DNA from: Melitaea cinxia
Taxonomy: Eukaryota; Arthropoda; Insecta; Lepidoptera; Nymphalidae
Direction: 5' to 3'
NCBI RefSeq assembly: GCF_905220565.1
Contig: NC_059422.1
Location: 4,496,001 to 4,560,000, forward strand
DNA length: 64,000 bases
The notes beneath the pieces were generated by a model that worked only from the letters and a program-made list of their open reading frames with translations, made no database searches and was not told where the DNA came from. A program made the translations under genes and the position numbers. Below, piece by piece: positions 44,701-58,195 of the stretch (the first letter of the stretch is position 1; each line of letters opens with the position of its first letter).

Positions 44701-44945
44701 TTTTTTATACTACGAAGCTGGCAAATAAGCATACAGTTCGCCTGATGGTAAGCAATACGTAAATACGTACTAAGGACGCCTGCAAGGCCAGGAGTGGTGC
44801 AAGCGCGCAGCTGACCTGAACCCTGACCCTACCCCGGAGCTCTGCTCTTCCTCACTCACCACAGGAACACAAGACTACTTCTGAGAAGTATTATTTAGGT
44901 ATGACTTTCTATAAGGTTGAGGTGCTTTCCTAATCTGGGGCGAGG
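44701..44945 (+). repeat. Family C repeat, diverged
   Basis: AAGCTGGCAAATAAGCATAC, GCCTGATGGTAAGCAATACG, GGAGCTCTGCTCTTCCTCAC, TATTTAGGTATGACTTTC. Confidence 0.55.
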
Positions 44946-45506
44946 TGCTGAATGCTAGCGCGACTCTATCTCGCCCCACCCAGGTGGACGGCTGCTCACA
45001 CGTGGTGTTTTTTTTTTAGTCAGTAGGTGTCTGACGTAACCCTCTGGCGTAACCCGCATTGGAAGGTATCCATGATGGATTTTCCCCACGTAAAAAAAAA
45101 ACTTTCCTGATCGCAAAGATCAAAAATTTTGAGCAAGAAATTTCTGCTGTACCCGAATTCAATAGAAATGATACCAAAATTGTTACTTTTTAAATTTTTG
45201 TTGGTGTGTCTGCACCTTGAAAGCACATCGAGTCAAAACTACTATTGAATTAATTGAGACAGAAACACATATACTACACAAACATACACGCACACGCACG
45301 CACACACATTTGAATTTTTGTGGTTCTATCACTAATCTGTGTCACTAATTTCTGTAGCTGCAATTTATTTCTCATCAATACATGACGTCAGAAACGTTAT
45401 GCGAGAATTAAAAACGTTCTCTGCACATTTCTTCCAGTCTGAACTCAACAAACAGACATAATTATTTGATGGCGTCGTCTAGTCGCATAAAAAATTATCT
45501 AATAGA

Positions 45507-45720
45507 GGACACGTTGGCGTCGTCACAGCAGCTGTTACGCTTGCGCCTCGGGCTCAATCCCCGCTCATAACAAACTTTTTTATTTGCCATGTTTATCGTT
45601 GAAATCGTTTATTATCTAAAAGAATCATTTGATAAGTTTCTTTATCTATATTATCATATATCATTTCAGCCTGTAACGTCCCACATAGGCCTCTTTCTAC
45701 ATGTAGGAAAAGGATTGAAA
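45507..45720. repeat. SINE head and reversed SINE tail fragments
   Basis: ACACGTTGGCGTCGTCACAG with a B-box-like GGGCTCAATCCCCGC (45507-45575) faces a reversed tail TTTCAGCCTGTAACGTCCCA (45665-45720). Confidence 0.45.
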
Positions 45721-45833
45721 CTTAAACACTAAGATGATTAAAGCAACAACATCAAAAGTTGTCATGATAATCTAAAAACGCGGTTCTCGTTTTTACTATC
45801 GATTGTTATTTTTCATCGTACAATTGACTTTTT

Positions 45834-46176
45834 GACGCCGCGTTGGCGCAACGGTTACAATCATGGATTGTACCTGTTGCGTTGGCGGTTGCGGGTTCGA
45901 TCTTCGCACATGACAAACATTTGTATTGGCCATACAGGTGTTTGCCGTGGTCTGGGTGTTTTTGCAGTCCTTGTGGGTCTCCCCACCGTGCCTCGGAAAG
46001 CACGTTAAGCCGTCGGTCCCGGTTGTTATCATGTACACCTGATAGCGATCGTTACTCATAGTAGGGAATATATCCGTCAACCCGCATTGGAGTAGCGTGG
46101 TGGATTAAGCTCTGATCCTTCTTCTATATGGGGAAAGAGGCCTATGCCCAGCAGTGGAATATTACAGGCTGATGCG
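45834..46176 (+). mobile_element. SINE family A, full length, recent
   Basis: Perfect A box TGGCGCAACGG and B box GGTTCGATC. Complete body and tail CCTATGCCCAGCAGTGG. Ten-base duplication AATTGACTTT at 45822-45831 and 46177-46186. Confidence 0.85.
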
Positions 46177-46342
46177 AATTGACTTTAGCCAACATTCTAA
46201 GGCGTATGTTTTAGAGTTTATCGTACACTTACACATTGTTCAATAAATTACTATATTTAACTTGAAATGTAGTGACACCAAATATATCGTCAAAATTTTA
46301 GATTGACACATTAACAAATTAGCAAGTTTGGGTCTCCAAGCA

Positions 46343-46513
46343 AATGAAAAAAACCAACTTCACCGTACATTGACAAGTAATATAACGAAGGTAGTTGAAA
46401 AAAAAATAACCTACTAAATAAACATCATTAGGGATAAATCAAAATTACTCGTCAGATTTTGACAAAATATTAAATGAGACCACACGACAAGTACCAGATT
46501 TAGATGAAAGTGA
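46343..46513 (-). repeat. Family G repeat, partial
   Basis: Reversed: AAAAAAACCAACTTCACCGT, ACATTGACAAGTAATATAAC, GTCAGATTTTGACAAAATAT. Confidence 0.45.
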
Positions 46514-46525
46514 ATCCCCAAAGTG

Positions 46526-46837
46526 CTGTGTGGCTACGGCACTAAAGAATATAGCCACCCCCTCTCTTCCCGTGGGTGTCGTAAGAGGCGACTAAGGGAT
46601 AACAAGGTTCCACAACCATCTTGGAACTTAAGAAGCCGACCGGTGGCGGGATAACCATCCAACTGCTGGCTTTGAAAAACACAGACCGAAGACGGGTAGC
46701 AAAGCCAGTACTGCAGTCACCAACCCGCCTGCCCAGCGTGGTGACTATGGGCAAAACACACGAGTTCACGTTATTTTTGGCGTAAACTTGTGGAGGCCTA
46801 TGTCCAGCAGTGGACTGTATAGGCTGTAATGATGAAA
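46526..46837 (+). mobile_element. Family D element, full length
   Basis: From TGTGTGGCTACGGCACTAAA through GTAAGAGGCGACTAAGGGAT, CCGAAGACGGGTAGC, GTCACCAACCCGCCTGCCC to GGAGGCCTATGTCCAGCAGT. Very close to the copy at 61646. Confidence 0.75.
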
Positions 46838-49800
46838 TGATGACATGAAAAATGCTTTTTTGAAGTCGGTAAGTCCCAAAATAATCTTGTACTCATTACA
46901 TGCAAACGAAACCAAGACAGTTACAGTAAATAAATAAAAACTTTTATACAAAAATGACACACATCTGTTTTCACTTTGACGACACACTTTCAGGCGCCAT
47001 ATCGTTATATAATCTGGCGCCAAAAGCTCGGAATTCAATAGCTTGTTCTTTAACTTTGTAAGCTTTTTACGAAACATATAATTATACAGAATTTATTATT
47101 AAACTTCTGACAAATAAATTATATTTAATTATGGAAATATAAATATTCATTTTAATTTGCATAAATGAGTAAGCGAATCCAACTCATATATACATACATA
47201 TATATATTGCATATGTGAAAGTATGTAGGTATAAATTCTAGATTGACCGTAATCTTCTTGATGGCCATATTATTTATAAAAATGGAGATAGTGCTATGAT
47301 GTAAAAGGCCTATTTATATATGCAAGCAGCTTTTCTTAAAAATTTAACTGTTTGTTAAAATAATGATAATTTTCATTTAAAGGAGTAATTAAAACTGTAA
47401 AGTGTGCAGTGTACAATCTCTATAAATAAATAATCCATAAATATATCATCGTAAATCAAACTGACGTAAATTCAAATCCAGTCCATAATATTAAATTCAT
47501 TTCATACTCCAGTTTTAATTTACCTTTTTCCTTCAGCAAATTCCTCGTACTTTGTGATTTAATTACGATTGTATTGAATTTTAAAATAAGTTTTCAGTAT
47601 ATTTTTCGTAATATTCACGTGTCACTTAATCTGGTAAAAATCAAATAATTTTTTGTTCGAAATTCGAATATAATTAATTTAAATTATAAGTTCGAACATT
47701 ATTGAGGTTCTGTTGTCAAAGAGTATACTTCTATAATAATAAACAAAAGAGTATTATGCGTGTATGTCGAATTCATGGTAGTGTGTGTAATGTTTTTTAT
47801 TGATTTAATGTATTTTTATGCATAATTAAAAAAAATAGCATTTTGCACTTCTTCTCTACATAAACTATAAGTGTGCGAAATTTTATACTCCTCCGTCTAC
47901 GCAATTTTCGTAAAAAGAGGGTATATATTTTTTGTTTTACGTATTAATATATAGAACTAAAAAAAAATCTTGTGAGGTATATCTTTATCTCTTACTTAAG
48001 GGAAATGCATGCTAGTTTACACAAAGAAAAGTTATATGTATAAAGCGATTTAACAATACGAGTGTCATAATCACACATTTTAAGTATTTAATAATTGTAA
48101 AATAAGATACAACTCAGAAGTTTTTTTTTCGTAAACAACTACCTCTAAAACTAAAACGAATTTTGTCGATTTGCACCACTTGTGGTGGCACAAAAATATT
48201 ATCGCAATTCAAAAATTCCAGGTCTAAGTCAGTTAAACCAATATAGTACCACGAATTCCATCGGCTTGACCCCTCATGCACGGAATTTTTATAGGTTCAA
48301 GTGAAATTGGAAAAAGATATTTAAATGAAATACCAGGTACCTTAAGGCGATATTCATATGCCTACTATCACATTTATGTAATCAAAAAATAGTATGGAAA
48401 ATAACTGTTCTATAAACTTTCCACGAGAAGCGCCAATATCTCTATATAACGTTAATGGAATTATGTTTTGAATACGCTTTCATCGTTAATTTGATACATT
48501 TTACTAATTTCTTTAAGAAAAACTAAGTAAACAATTTCGTAAATGATATTTTAAGAAACAGTCTGTATTATATAATATCTATACTGTCTATCTTAATTAT
48601 ACCAAACTTAATTTGTCGTTAAGTATTTACAGATGATAACAAAGCTTTTTAAGTAATAATATTCATAAAAATTTAGATTAAATTTATTCAAAAATGTTCA
48701 TTCATTCATTCAGATTAATGGCTTCCAACAGTGCCAAACTAACACATTTGAACTCGTTGAAGTCTTTTATACTAAACTCTATTATAGCGTACAGCGCCAT
48801 CTCTTATGAACTATAAACAACACTGTCAATAAGGTCCGTGGGTCGTTAAATATATTTCGATATAAATGTTTTCAACGTATTAACAACAGATGGCGCTTGT
48901 GAGAACGATTATTTAAATAATATCACACTTTACATACAGGTATTGTATTAACAGATATTGTAAGTACAAATACGTTATTTAAATTTTCAAATGTATTAAA
49001 GCATTCATAAGTTAATATCATCACTTTTATCAGATATCATACTACGATGATTGTGCATATTTACAACATTTGAATCGACCCTTCTATGCTTACATAAATA
49101 GATAAAAAAACAAAAACAGGCTCCTACGAACTTGAAGCAACGAGAAAAAGCCTTTAAGACGTTGTAACATCTGACTAAGGTCCTGATAAATTGTAATTGA
49201 CTGTAAAAAGAAAGTTATTAAACACTGTTTTACCAGCTTATTTATCTTCCAAATTAAATTTATTTTTTTAACTGTAATATCCCACAGCTGGCATAGGCCT
49301 CTTTCTCCGAAACATAATGTATATTACAGTGTAATACCAAAAGTTACCATGACACCCCGTTTCAGATTGTATACATTAACAAAAATAACATTCCCTGACA
49401 TTTCACTCGCTTCATTTGACGAACTGATTATCACTAATTGTTATTGAGCGGAATTAAAGGCGATGGAGCTGACGTGGTGCGAGGCGAAGCGAATCACCCA
49501 GAACAAAATGCAAAGCTTTAGCACTGTAGAGGCCTTTTGCTCAATCTAGGAGCCATAGGAAGTTAAGACTAAGAAGAGAAGAGAATTGGAGTTGAAGCTG
49601 AATCAGTCTGTAACATTCCACTGTTGGGCATTGGCCTTTTTTCAATGTAGAAGGGTAGACATTTTATCAACCATGGTTCTCGGTTGTGGATTGAAGGATA
49701 ATAATAATAATGTACTCTTTGTTGTAAACGTAAAAAGAAGCATACAATTAATAAGGATATATTTCCTACTATGTGTAAGAATCGTTATCAGATGTCTGTG

Positions 49801-50570
49801 ATAACAATTTCAAAAATTTGCGCATAGATGAGATAGATTAATTTTACTTGATAGTGTCTTAGTTATGAAAATAAAATGATATTTAAAAATTCCGACCATG
49901 CCCTTATTTTTTGTAAATTCAGTTTTGATTGCCATAAAAATAATGTTTAGAAGTCGGATTTAACTAATTATTATGAAAAATAAAATATAATATAAATTAC
50001 ATATATTTAGAGTAAAATTATAAAAGAGAACGATATAATTATGTTTTTATAAAATTATAAAAAGATAAATAACATTAAACTAAAAAAAACCTTAAGTATA
50101 TATTACATAATATAACAATTAAAAAATATTATTAAAAGGAGTCCCTTTAGGCAAGGTTCCGAAGATACTGGCAGCGTTCCCCCTTTGAATAGCTAGACTA
50201 ATTCTTTGTCCGAAGTAGCTGCCAGCTCTTATTAAATTATAAAAAGATTAAGATTTACTTTTTACACTGTACCTAAGCGATTGGCTCTAAAACTGAAATG
50301 ATTTCATGAACACTTTCAACATGGCTGAGCTAAATTAAATCAAACTTATATCCATTATTGCAGGGAAACATACATCTCAAATGGAATACTGATTTTTTTT
50401 TATTTAGGTAAACATGAACGCCTCACATTTTTCTTTAAGTATTAAATAAATTTTTATCGTAGTGAACAAATTTAATTTTAACGCACTTTTTATTATTATA
50501 TTTCTTAATCTTCTAACACTATTAATAAGTGCAGCAAGTATCAGGTATAGAGTAAGTTTATCCTAGTTAC

Positions 50571-50902
50571 TCAACAGTCCACTCTATCCCGGTGTGACGT
50601 CACGGCCGAAACACGGTCGCCGAGCAACGCTATCACCATTACATAAACCGCTCACGTCAGAACACACACTTTTACATAACCCCAGTCGCCTCTCAGTGGG
50701 GGCCGAGATCGCACCCAGTCCGCGTTCGACTCCCGCCCGAACATCACGTGCTTGCATCGATTAAACAAAAAAAAAATGAAAATCGAATAAAAAAACACAA
50801 CACACTGACACAAAAAAATAACGTTCACCCACAAACAGATAAACAAAATTCGCGTAAAAAGTAAAATGAAAGTGAGATCCCGGGAGCAGTGACCGCGACA
50901 AC
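50571..50902 (+). promoter_or_regulatory. Promoter and leader of the secreted-protein gene
   Basis: A sharp rise in G+C and CpG begins near 50580. A TCAGT initiator at 50693-50697 lacks a TATA box, giving a possible leader of about 208 bases. A CACGTG E-box lies at 50745-50750. The start site is a guess from motif only. Confidence 0.35.
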
Positions 50903-51632
50903 ATGTTAAGCGAAAACAGATGGAAAGTGATTATGCTAGCGGCCGCGTCTTTCGTAGCCGCCGAGCCGAGTCGGGCGCTGAGCGTGTATCAAAAACCTAT
51001 CGCCTTCCCCATGTTCGTACCCAGAAACTACAGACGCAGGTTCAGATCGAGAGTGATGTTCCTAGACGAGGATGAAAGCAACCAGCCCTTGGGACGAGGA
51101 GAGATAGATTTGACAGAACCAAAACATTCCAAAATAAAATTCGATGATACATCGGACTATGAGTTCACGTCACCAGAAATAAAAACAGAACACAAAGAAG
51201 AACCTTTCAAAGAAGAATATCCGTCTGGAAACGAGAGGTTCTACGATCTGCCGCGTCTTCGACCATTCGCTTATCCCAATTTCTATCAGGGTAGGTTTAG
51301 TAGACCTTACGCTCCGAGTTTCGGGTTCGATCCTTATCAAGTTCCGTACGCGCCTCCAAGGACGGGTTTCTATGGACCGAACTTGGCGAACGTCCCAAAC
51401 GTCCCGAACGTTTTGAACGTCCCAAGCGTGGGATGGAAGGCTCGAAGTCCTCGAGTGGTGTTCCCCTATTCCCCAGACAGTGGCAGTAATTCCGTGCAAA
51501 CGAATTCCCACGGCGGTCCAAATTTCAATGAGAATGTTGTGTTTCGTGATCAGAATTTCGGTAATGAAATCGGTACGGAGGACCAAGGTCTGCAAGACAT
51601 TGGCAGCGGGAGCGACGCTTTCACGGAAAGAG
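50903..51632 (+). CDS. First coding exon of a secreted Pro/Arg/Tyr-rich protein, function unknown
   Basis: ATG at 50903 opens a frame of 243 codons to a strong donor, GAAAGAG|GTGAGT, at 51632/51633 (phase 1). The N-terminus has a hydrophobic stretch (VIMLAAASFVAAEPS) that would serve as a signal peptide, cut near residue 20-27. The next part is basic (RNYRRRFRSRV), then acidic and Lys-rich (about 52-110), then a Pro/Tyr/Phe-rich part (LRPFAYPNFYQGRF) and a small repeat, NVPNVPNVLNVPSVG. No catalytic motif is seen. The composition recalls cuticle or other extracellular structural proteins, but I do not recognise the family. No following exon is convincing up to 64000, so the rest is probably right of the window. 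Frames on the opposite strand are shadows. Confidence 0.7.
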
Positions 51633-53436
51633 GTGAGTCAAGTAGTTGTTACCGCTTGTGGTTTAGGAAACGAACGCTATCGAGGAGTTAGCGAAAGAGA
51701 ACGTACTGAAGAAGAAAGTGTGGTCGAGTCACTATTTGTCTTCCGCGATAGTTATATACCGTTGTAAGAGCGTCGTATAAATATCATACATGATATTACT
51801 TACATATAAACGATTCCGCGTTTTTTTTGTATATTTTTAAAACAATTTTTTTTATAATAAAATCATATTTAAAATATTTACATTTATTCGCTGGTATACG
51901 TTATGCATAATTAAATTAAAAAATATAAAAGAAATAATTAAATCTAAAATAAAAAAAGTTATTTTACACGTATTTTTCGCAATTACGGTCAAATATTACT
52001 ATTCACATTGAACGGTATTCATACAACAGTAACATGTAAACTTAACGGGTTAAGACAAACACAGACAGTGAGTGAAATTTTATAGAATAATTACTCATTG
52101 CATTACATTAATACATTCACTTAATCAAAACTGAAGTGGGCAGGCTTAGTGCGATGTAAACTATTTTTATGTCTACTATTTTTCTGCATATTTTGCTGTT
52201 ACAAGCACTACACAAAAATACATATAAAAATATACCACTGCTGTGGTATACCTAGACCATTTATCACATAAAGGCTTTTAGGCTATAGTAACCTCCAATG
52301 TTATTTAAATAAGGGTTGTATACCTACACACTTTAATGTAGTATGACATACACTAAATGTAAATATATACTACATAATTTTATAATGTTTTTAATTGTAT
52401 GTAGATAGCCCTGTATGAGACCTTATTGAAGCTAGTCGCTGAGTTGGTACGCCCAAAAAAAGCTTGGCAACGCGCGCAGGGTACAGCTAGTAATTTATAT
52501 AAAATTAACCTAACCTAACACACTTAACATGAAAACAAAAGTTAAAAACTCATATTCTACAGTTGAAATCGACATGAATCGACGATTAAATTATTGTTAT
52601 GTCAGTCTCTTTAAAAATAAAACGATTCACGACCAACTAATTTAAAATTGGAACGAAAACGATAATGCCATCACGCGATACAAACTTTAAATGAGCAAAA
52701 AAACGGCCTTAGAACCTCTTTTTATCGACCTCTTTGTAGCCCAAAATGTCAGTGAAAAAAATATTTGACCTGTATTCTGTAGTATTGTAAGAAATATATA
52801 TTATGATAACTGTAAAACTAAAACAATGTACGTTATTTCCAGCGTTTTGAAAACTTTTCGCTACATTTAACGATTACTTTTGACCCAGATTTGAACAGTA
52901 AAACTATTAGAACGACAATTAAAAACTGCAATAAGTCAATTCATGACAATTAGAAACGCACAAATATTGCGCAACAGATTTATTTATCTACTCATACCTG
53001 TTACTGAAATAAGGCTATATTTATTACATTTAATACATCAAGAATATTGTATTGTTTTGACAACTAAAAACAATTGACAAAAGAAAATAATAATCAATAA
53101 TCAAGGAAAAACTATTTCAGTCGACAAAAATATGAATTTCGAATCGTAATGCAAAATCACATGTTTTGGGAAATTGAAGTTTTGAGAACCCAATTTTTTT
53201 TTTTCAATTTTTTATAAGGATAGTCGTCCTACAAAACTCGTTTCTCCCACTGAGGAAACAAAAAACGCAGACGCAATATCCTTTTAAGCTGAAAAGCTCC
53301 TTTAATGTTCTGATATACATATAAAGAATAAAGAATAATAATAAAACAGTTTATTGCAAACCAAAAGAACAATATTTATTTATTTACACTTAAGCCCGCC
53401 AATACAATATTACATTTAAAAAATATCAAATTATTA

Positions 53437-53678
53437 TCTATACTAATATTATAAAGCTGAAGAGTTTGTTTGTTTGAACGCGCTAATCTCAGGAACTGCT
53501 GGTCCGATTTCAAAAATTCTTTCAGTGTTAGATAGCTCGTTTATTGAGGAAGGCTATAGGCTGTATATCATCACGCTAAAATCAATAGGAGCGGAACACT
53601 AATGAAGAATGTCTCAAAATCGGGTTTTTTTTAAGCGACTATTCATCGTGGACGAAGTCGCGGGCAATAGCTAGTATT
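53437..53678 (+). repeat. 'AGCTGAAGAGTTTGTTTG' dispersed repeat
   Basis: ACTAATATTATAAAGCTGAA, GCGCTAATCTCAGGAACTGC, GGAAGGCTATAGGCTGTATA, GGACGAAGTCGCGGGCAAT, AGCTAGTATT. Matches 63722-63920. Confidence 0.6.
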
Positions 53679-53786
53679 AAATAATACAGTAATTTGTACG
53701 CTATACTATCATTTCTGTAAGTAAAACTCATCTTAATAATTGGTGCAATAGCTTTTAAATCAAAATACGTGTACTAAAAGATATAT

Positions 53787-53790
<4 letters not shown>

Positions 53791-53853
<63 letters not shown>
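53791..53853. repeat. (TA)n microsatellite, 63 bases
   Basis: Uninterrupted, then followed by imperfect TATCAATGATA repeats to about 53925. Confidence 0.9.
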
Positions 53854-53855
<2 letters not shown>

Positions 53856-53941
53856 ATGATATATATATGATATTATGATGATGATTATGAAATATCAATG
53901 ATAGGTATATATATCAATGATACAATATTTTCTTTGTACGT

Positions 53942-54103
53942 ACCTACTTTAATTTCTGTCTGTAACCGTTCCTTTTTGGGTGTGCTGGAAGAAATCTCTT
54001 ACAGGGATAAGCACACCCATTATACGTGAGTCTCCATGACAAAATATTGTGTATAATCTTGTACGTATAAAAATTGTTAAATAAATAATTAAATAAATAA
54101 AAG
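53942..54103 (+). repeat. LINE 3' end fragment
   Basis: TGCTGGAAGAAATCTCTTAC, AGGGATAAGCACACCCATTA, TACGTGAGT and a TTAAATAAATAAT tail. This hints at the same superfamily as the element end at 12680, where TGCCTGGTAGAGATCGCTTT occupies the same place. Confidence 0.5.
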
Positions 54104-57100
54104 ACTACTAAAAAAATATTAAAATCCTTTCTAATGTAGTTTCCTAAGAGATTTCATCTTCTCTCATTTGAAGTGATGTCTTCAATAAAACAGTAATAAT
54201 AAAATTTACGAGGACAGTAGACCAATGGACATCTATAATTTCAATTGCTTTTAATTACGATATTCCTTATACTATATGACTTTAATAGTTTTTGTAACTT
54301 AAATAGAATGTACTTTATTTACTTTTAATAAAAAGGTTACACGTGAAATAACAATAAAGTTAATATATTTAAAACACTTTTTAAAAAGAATACGGGTAGT
54401 ATAAAAATGTTTAAAAAAATCATTACTGGAGAAATAATAATAAGCGTAGAAGGTAGACAATTTTAAAATCGGATCAGTAATTTTTTGTTATAAATTTCAA
54501 TTCAAATAAATAAAAAACAATTACTCTTTGTAATAGTAATTCAGAGGGTAGATGTAAATAAACATAGACGTATATAAATACGTACACATACATACAAACA
54601 TATACGTATACAAATATATATCTACAAAATAAAAAAATCTTCAGCTACATTGTGTAAAAACTAATATTGTCTGCAATTTTCGTAAGAAATCAAATTTACG
54701 TTGCATGATAATCATACATCACTAAATTATAATTTTTCATAATTTACAACATAGCTGCGTATAGAAAGATTTATATTTTACCCTTAACAATTCAACGATT
54801 GTTCAACACTTTTACCTATACTTTTACCGTGAGAATGGTTTCCCACCATCTGGATCGTTTTGACAATTGAAAATGACAGCTAGTATGGCGGTTTCCTATT
54901 TAAGAAATTGATGCGTTCAAAATTGCAATGTTTTCTCTTCACATTTTTAATGTTCTTTACGTAAAATAAATATATTTTATATTTATTTCATGCACTATAA
55001 AATATGATGCCGTTTGTGAAAAAACAATTGTAATTATTAAAACGTTATATAAATTATAAAGTAATAGTATACATAAAGATTATACGATTCATTTATGACT
55101 TCGTAACCCTGAAAAAAATATGATTTGTAATAAATATTTCATTACACTAAAATTACGATTAGACGCAATATGTATGACGTAAAATAATTTTGGACATAAA
55201 ATGATTTATATTTATGATAAAATGGGAACAAGAACAATTGCAAAATTAAAATAATAATAAAAGTTACGTGATATAGAACTACTATAATACCACTTAATTG
55301 AAAATCACAATTTACCACTGAAAATGCGATTGAAGCGGTTGAAAAATGATTTTCCGCTGTTGAAGCAATTTAGTGAAAATTTTATTATAACATTATAAAT
55401 CATAGCTGAGTGTAACAATTGAGATTTTACATCAACTCATTGACATATTATCATTTATTACTTGATAAACTGAAATAATTAACACAACTAAAAACAAATA
55501 AATAAATAAAGCAAATAAAATTTAAACGTAATCAACAAATGCAATTTATAATCTCGGGAGTTGTAAAAATAATCTGATCAAACTATCCAAAATAATTATT
55601 AAAATAACTAATTAAAAAATTAACATTGAAATTAGTGTTATAATGAAAATGCTACTATTACGTCTTTGCTCATAATTTAATCGAGATTGACATCTCAACC
55701 ACACCGATCAATCTCAATTGTGTCTTGTCTATCCTATGATTTGCGAAATTTGCTGTTTTAAACTGGCACAATCAAAATGAAATTTCGCAAAAAAAAAAAC
55801 ATTGTAAGCGCTGACACATTTTACTGTAACAACAAGCGAATATCAAATTTATTTTAAAACCAACCAATACGGTAATTAAAATCGCAACTGTACCCTTCAT
55901 TTGACTACACGCGACATTTTGTCACGCAAGTATGAAAAATGAGAGTTTATTACACACAGACGAAATTAGACCATACACCGTTATTTTAAGGAACATAATA
56001 GTGCGTAACAAATTATAATCAAAATTGTTTTAACTGTCGCGAATTGTTTTCCCGTTTGCAAGAGACTTTTTCTGTTCGACGCTTGTAAAATTAATTTGTA
56101 ATGCGTGAAGAATTTCTAATATATAGGAAATGGTTTTTCGTATTTTTTTATAGTTTATTCCTTAATATCTTAACTTTGACAGTGCGTATTAATATTTATA
56201 AAGTTATTTTTTTTCCAAGCTACTTTGCATCGATATTGCCATATATTTTCATACTCTGCTAGGATCGCACAAATCTTAAGAGTATTTTTACTTGAATAGT
56301 TCTCGTTTAAAATAAATATTACTATCACACTCAACAAACACAACAAAATGATAATGTACAATTAGATTTTTCAAGACATTTCTCTATAACATGAATTATT
56401 TTATATTTAACAAATAAAACAAACTTATGTCAAATAAATTTTAGTAGTTTAAATTAGTTTTAAATAAAAGCAACATCTAAGAAATCAGTATTTAATTGTT
56501 ACATAAGTTAGGCTTACATAAAACTATTCAAAACACAAATAAATTATTCATTTATCAAATAGCCTATATAATGACTAGATCAGTCGGGTTCTACTTACAA
56601 CCAAAACCTAGCCATCGACGTACTTTCTATAAAATCTTACGCAATGCTTTCCTTGTCAAAAACACTGATGTAATACCTACGTAACGATAGAATTACCCTC
56701 ATTTTTCTATTACTATCGATATCCATAAAGTTACAAACTAAAATAAATTTAATAATTTCGAGATTATTCGAATCTTTTGCCAATAAATCACAAAATATAT
56801 AGTGATGTGAACTTTATTATATTATTATTTATTTATTGAAACTTTATAGTCACGCAAAAATGTACACTTTAGATTCATTACGAATATATTTACTTCAATG
56901 TTAAGGCTTATCACTTTTTACAGCAATTCAGGTCACCGTATCCAGGTCAAAATTTTCCTTAACAACATAATTATTTTTGACATTACTACAAATTTTAAAC
57001 TATTAATTGCATTCATTTTTAATTTATTTAATACTTTTATGTAACTACAGAAAGAATAACTATTCACTTAAAATTTACATCTGTATTAAATTATAAAAAA

Positions 57101-57794
57101 CAAAAATGGTATTTAAAAGTTAGTTATGATATACAAGTCCTTTTAGTAAAGTAATTCTTAAGTTAATATTTTCAGCGTATTTTTACTTAATCAACATAGA
57201 CTTGAGGCTAATCAATGAGAGTTTTCTTTTCACACACGCTGAAGCTAATCGACTAGTCCAGCAAAAAACCAAGCGTCAAGAGCAGTCATCGTTCACTTAA
57301 CGTTAACGCATAGGAATGGCGTTCAAGAACATTTTACCGTCAAAGTTTTAAAATATAAAAGAAATTATATATAATTTAATTATCCTAAAAATACTTAACA
57401 ATATTTGCGAAAAATCTTAGTTTACTATGTTCCTACCTATATTTAATTTTATAGATTATTAGCAATAATTCATTTTTCTTTCCTCTCTTTCTCCTTTTTC
57501 TTCCTATCTCCCTATCTCTGTCTCTTCATGTTTTATAATAATTTGTTAATATTATTCATCAAATCTATACCTCGTAATTATTTTCTTAATCCATTATCAA
57601 AAACTCTTATTGGGCAACTATGCTCTAATATACTCTACGCGACAAAATCCAAAACGATGAAATCCCTAGACGAACAAAGGTCATCGACATTGCTCTCAAA
57701 ATCTGCAAACTAAAGTGGCAATGCGCAGACCATATTGCAAGGAGAAGCGATAACTGATAGAGAAGAAAGGTCCTCGAACGACGACCATGTATTT

Positions 57795-58195
57795 GCTCGC
57801 AAACGAAAAAAAACCGACTTCAATTACATCGACAAGTAATACAACGTAGATAGACGAAAAAATAGTCAAGTAAACTTTACTCAAAAAGTTGTTATCAGAT
57901 TTCGATGAAATTTAAATGTGACCAGGTGATAAACATCGGCTTTCGATTAAATTAATAATTATCAAAATCGGTATACCCAGTAAAAAGTTATGTGGATTTT
58001 CGAAGGTTTCCCTCGATGTCTCTGAGATTCCATCATTAGATCCTGGTTTCCGTACCATGGTACATTACTTAGGATATCTTCTTTCCAACAAAAAAAGAAT
58101 TATCAAAATCGGTTCATAAACGACGAAGTTATCCCTAAATACAAATAAATATATATACGGTCGAACTGAGTAACCTCCGCCTTTTTTGAAGTCAA
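57795..58195 (-). repeat. Family G repeat, long copy
   Basis: Reversed: TTGCTCGCAAACGAAAAAAA, CCGACTTCAATTACATCGAC, CGGTATACCCAGTAAAAAGT, TTCATAAACGACGAAGTTAT, CCGCCTTTTTTGAAGTC. Confidence 0.6.

Larger units (their letters stand above)
34320..50570. other. Large gene-poor interval
   Basis: No host coding exon can be supported. Listed separately are SINEs, LINE fragments, other repeats and one possible untranslated first exon. The stretches 34860-35500, 42150-43110, 46850-48700 and 48910-50140 hold only AT-rich DNA in which I see nothing further, apart from SINE tail scraps at 49275-49310 and 49600-49800 and a short tandem at 35123-35160. Confidence 0.55.

Noticed and set aside
51170..51595. 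141-codon open frame on the minus strand opposite the secreted-protein exon
   Set aside because: The plus frame has the signal peptide, promoter context and splice donor; the minus frame has no start context and looks like a shadow of compositionally biased codons.
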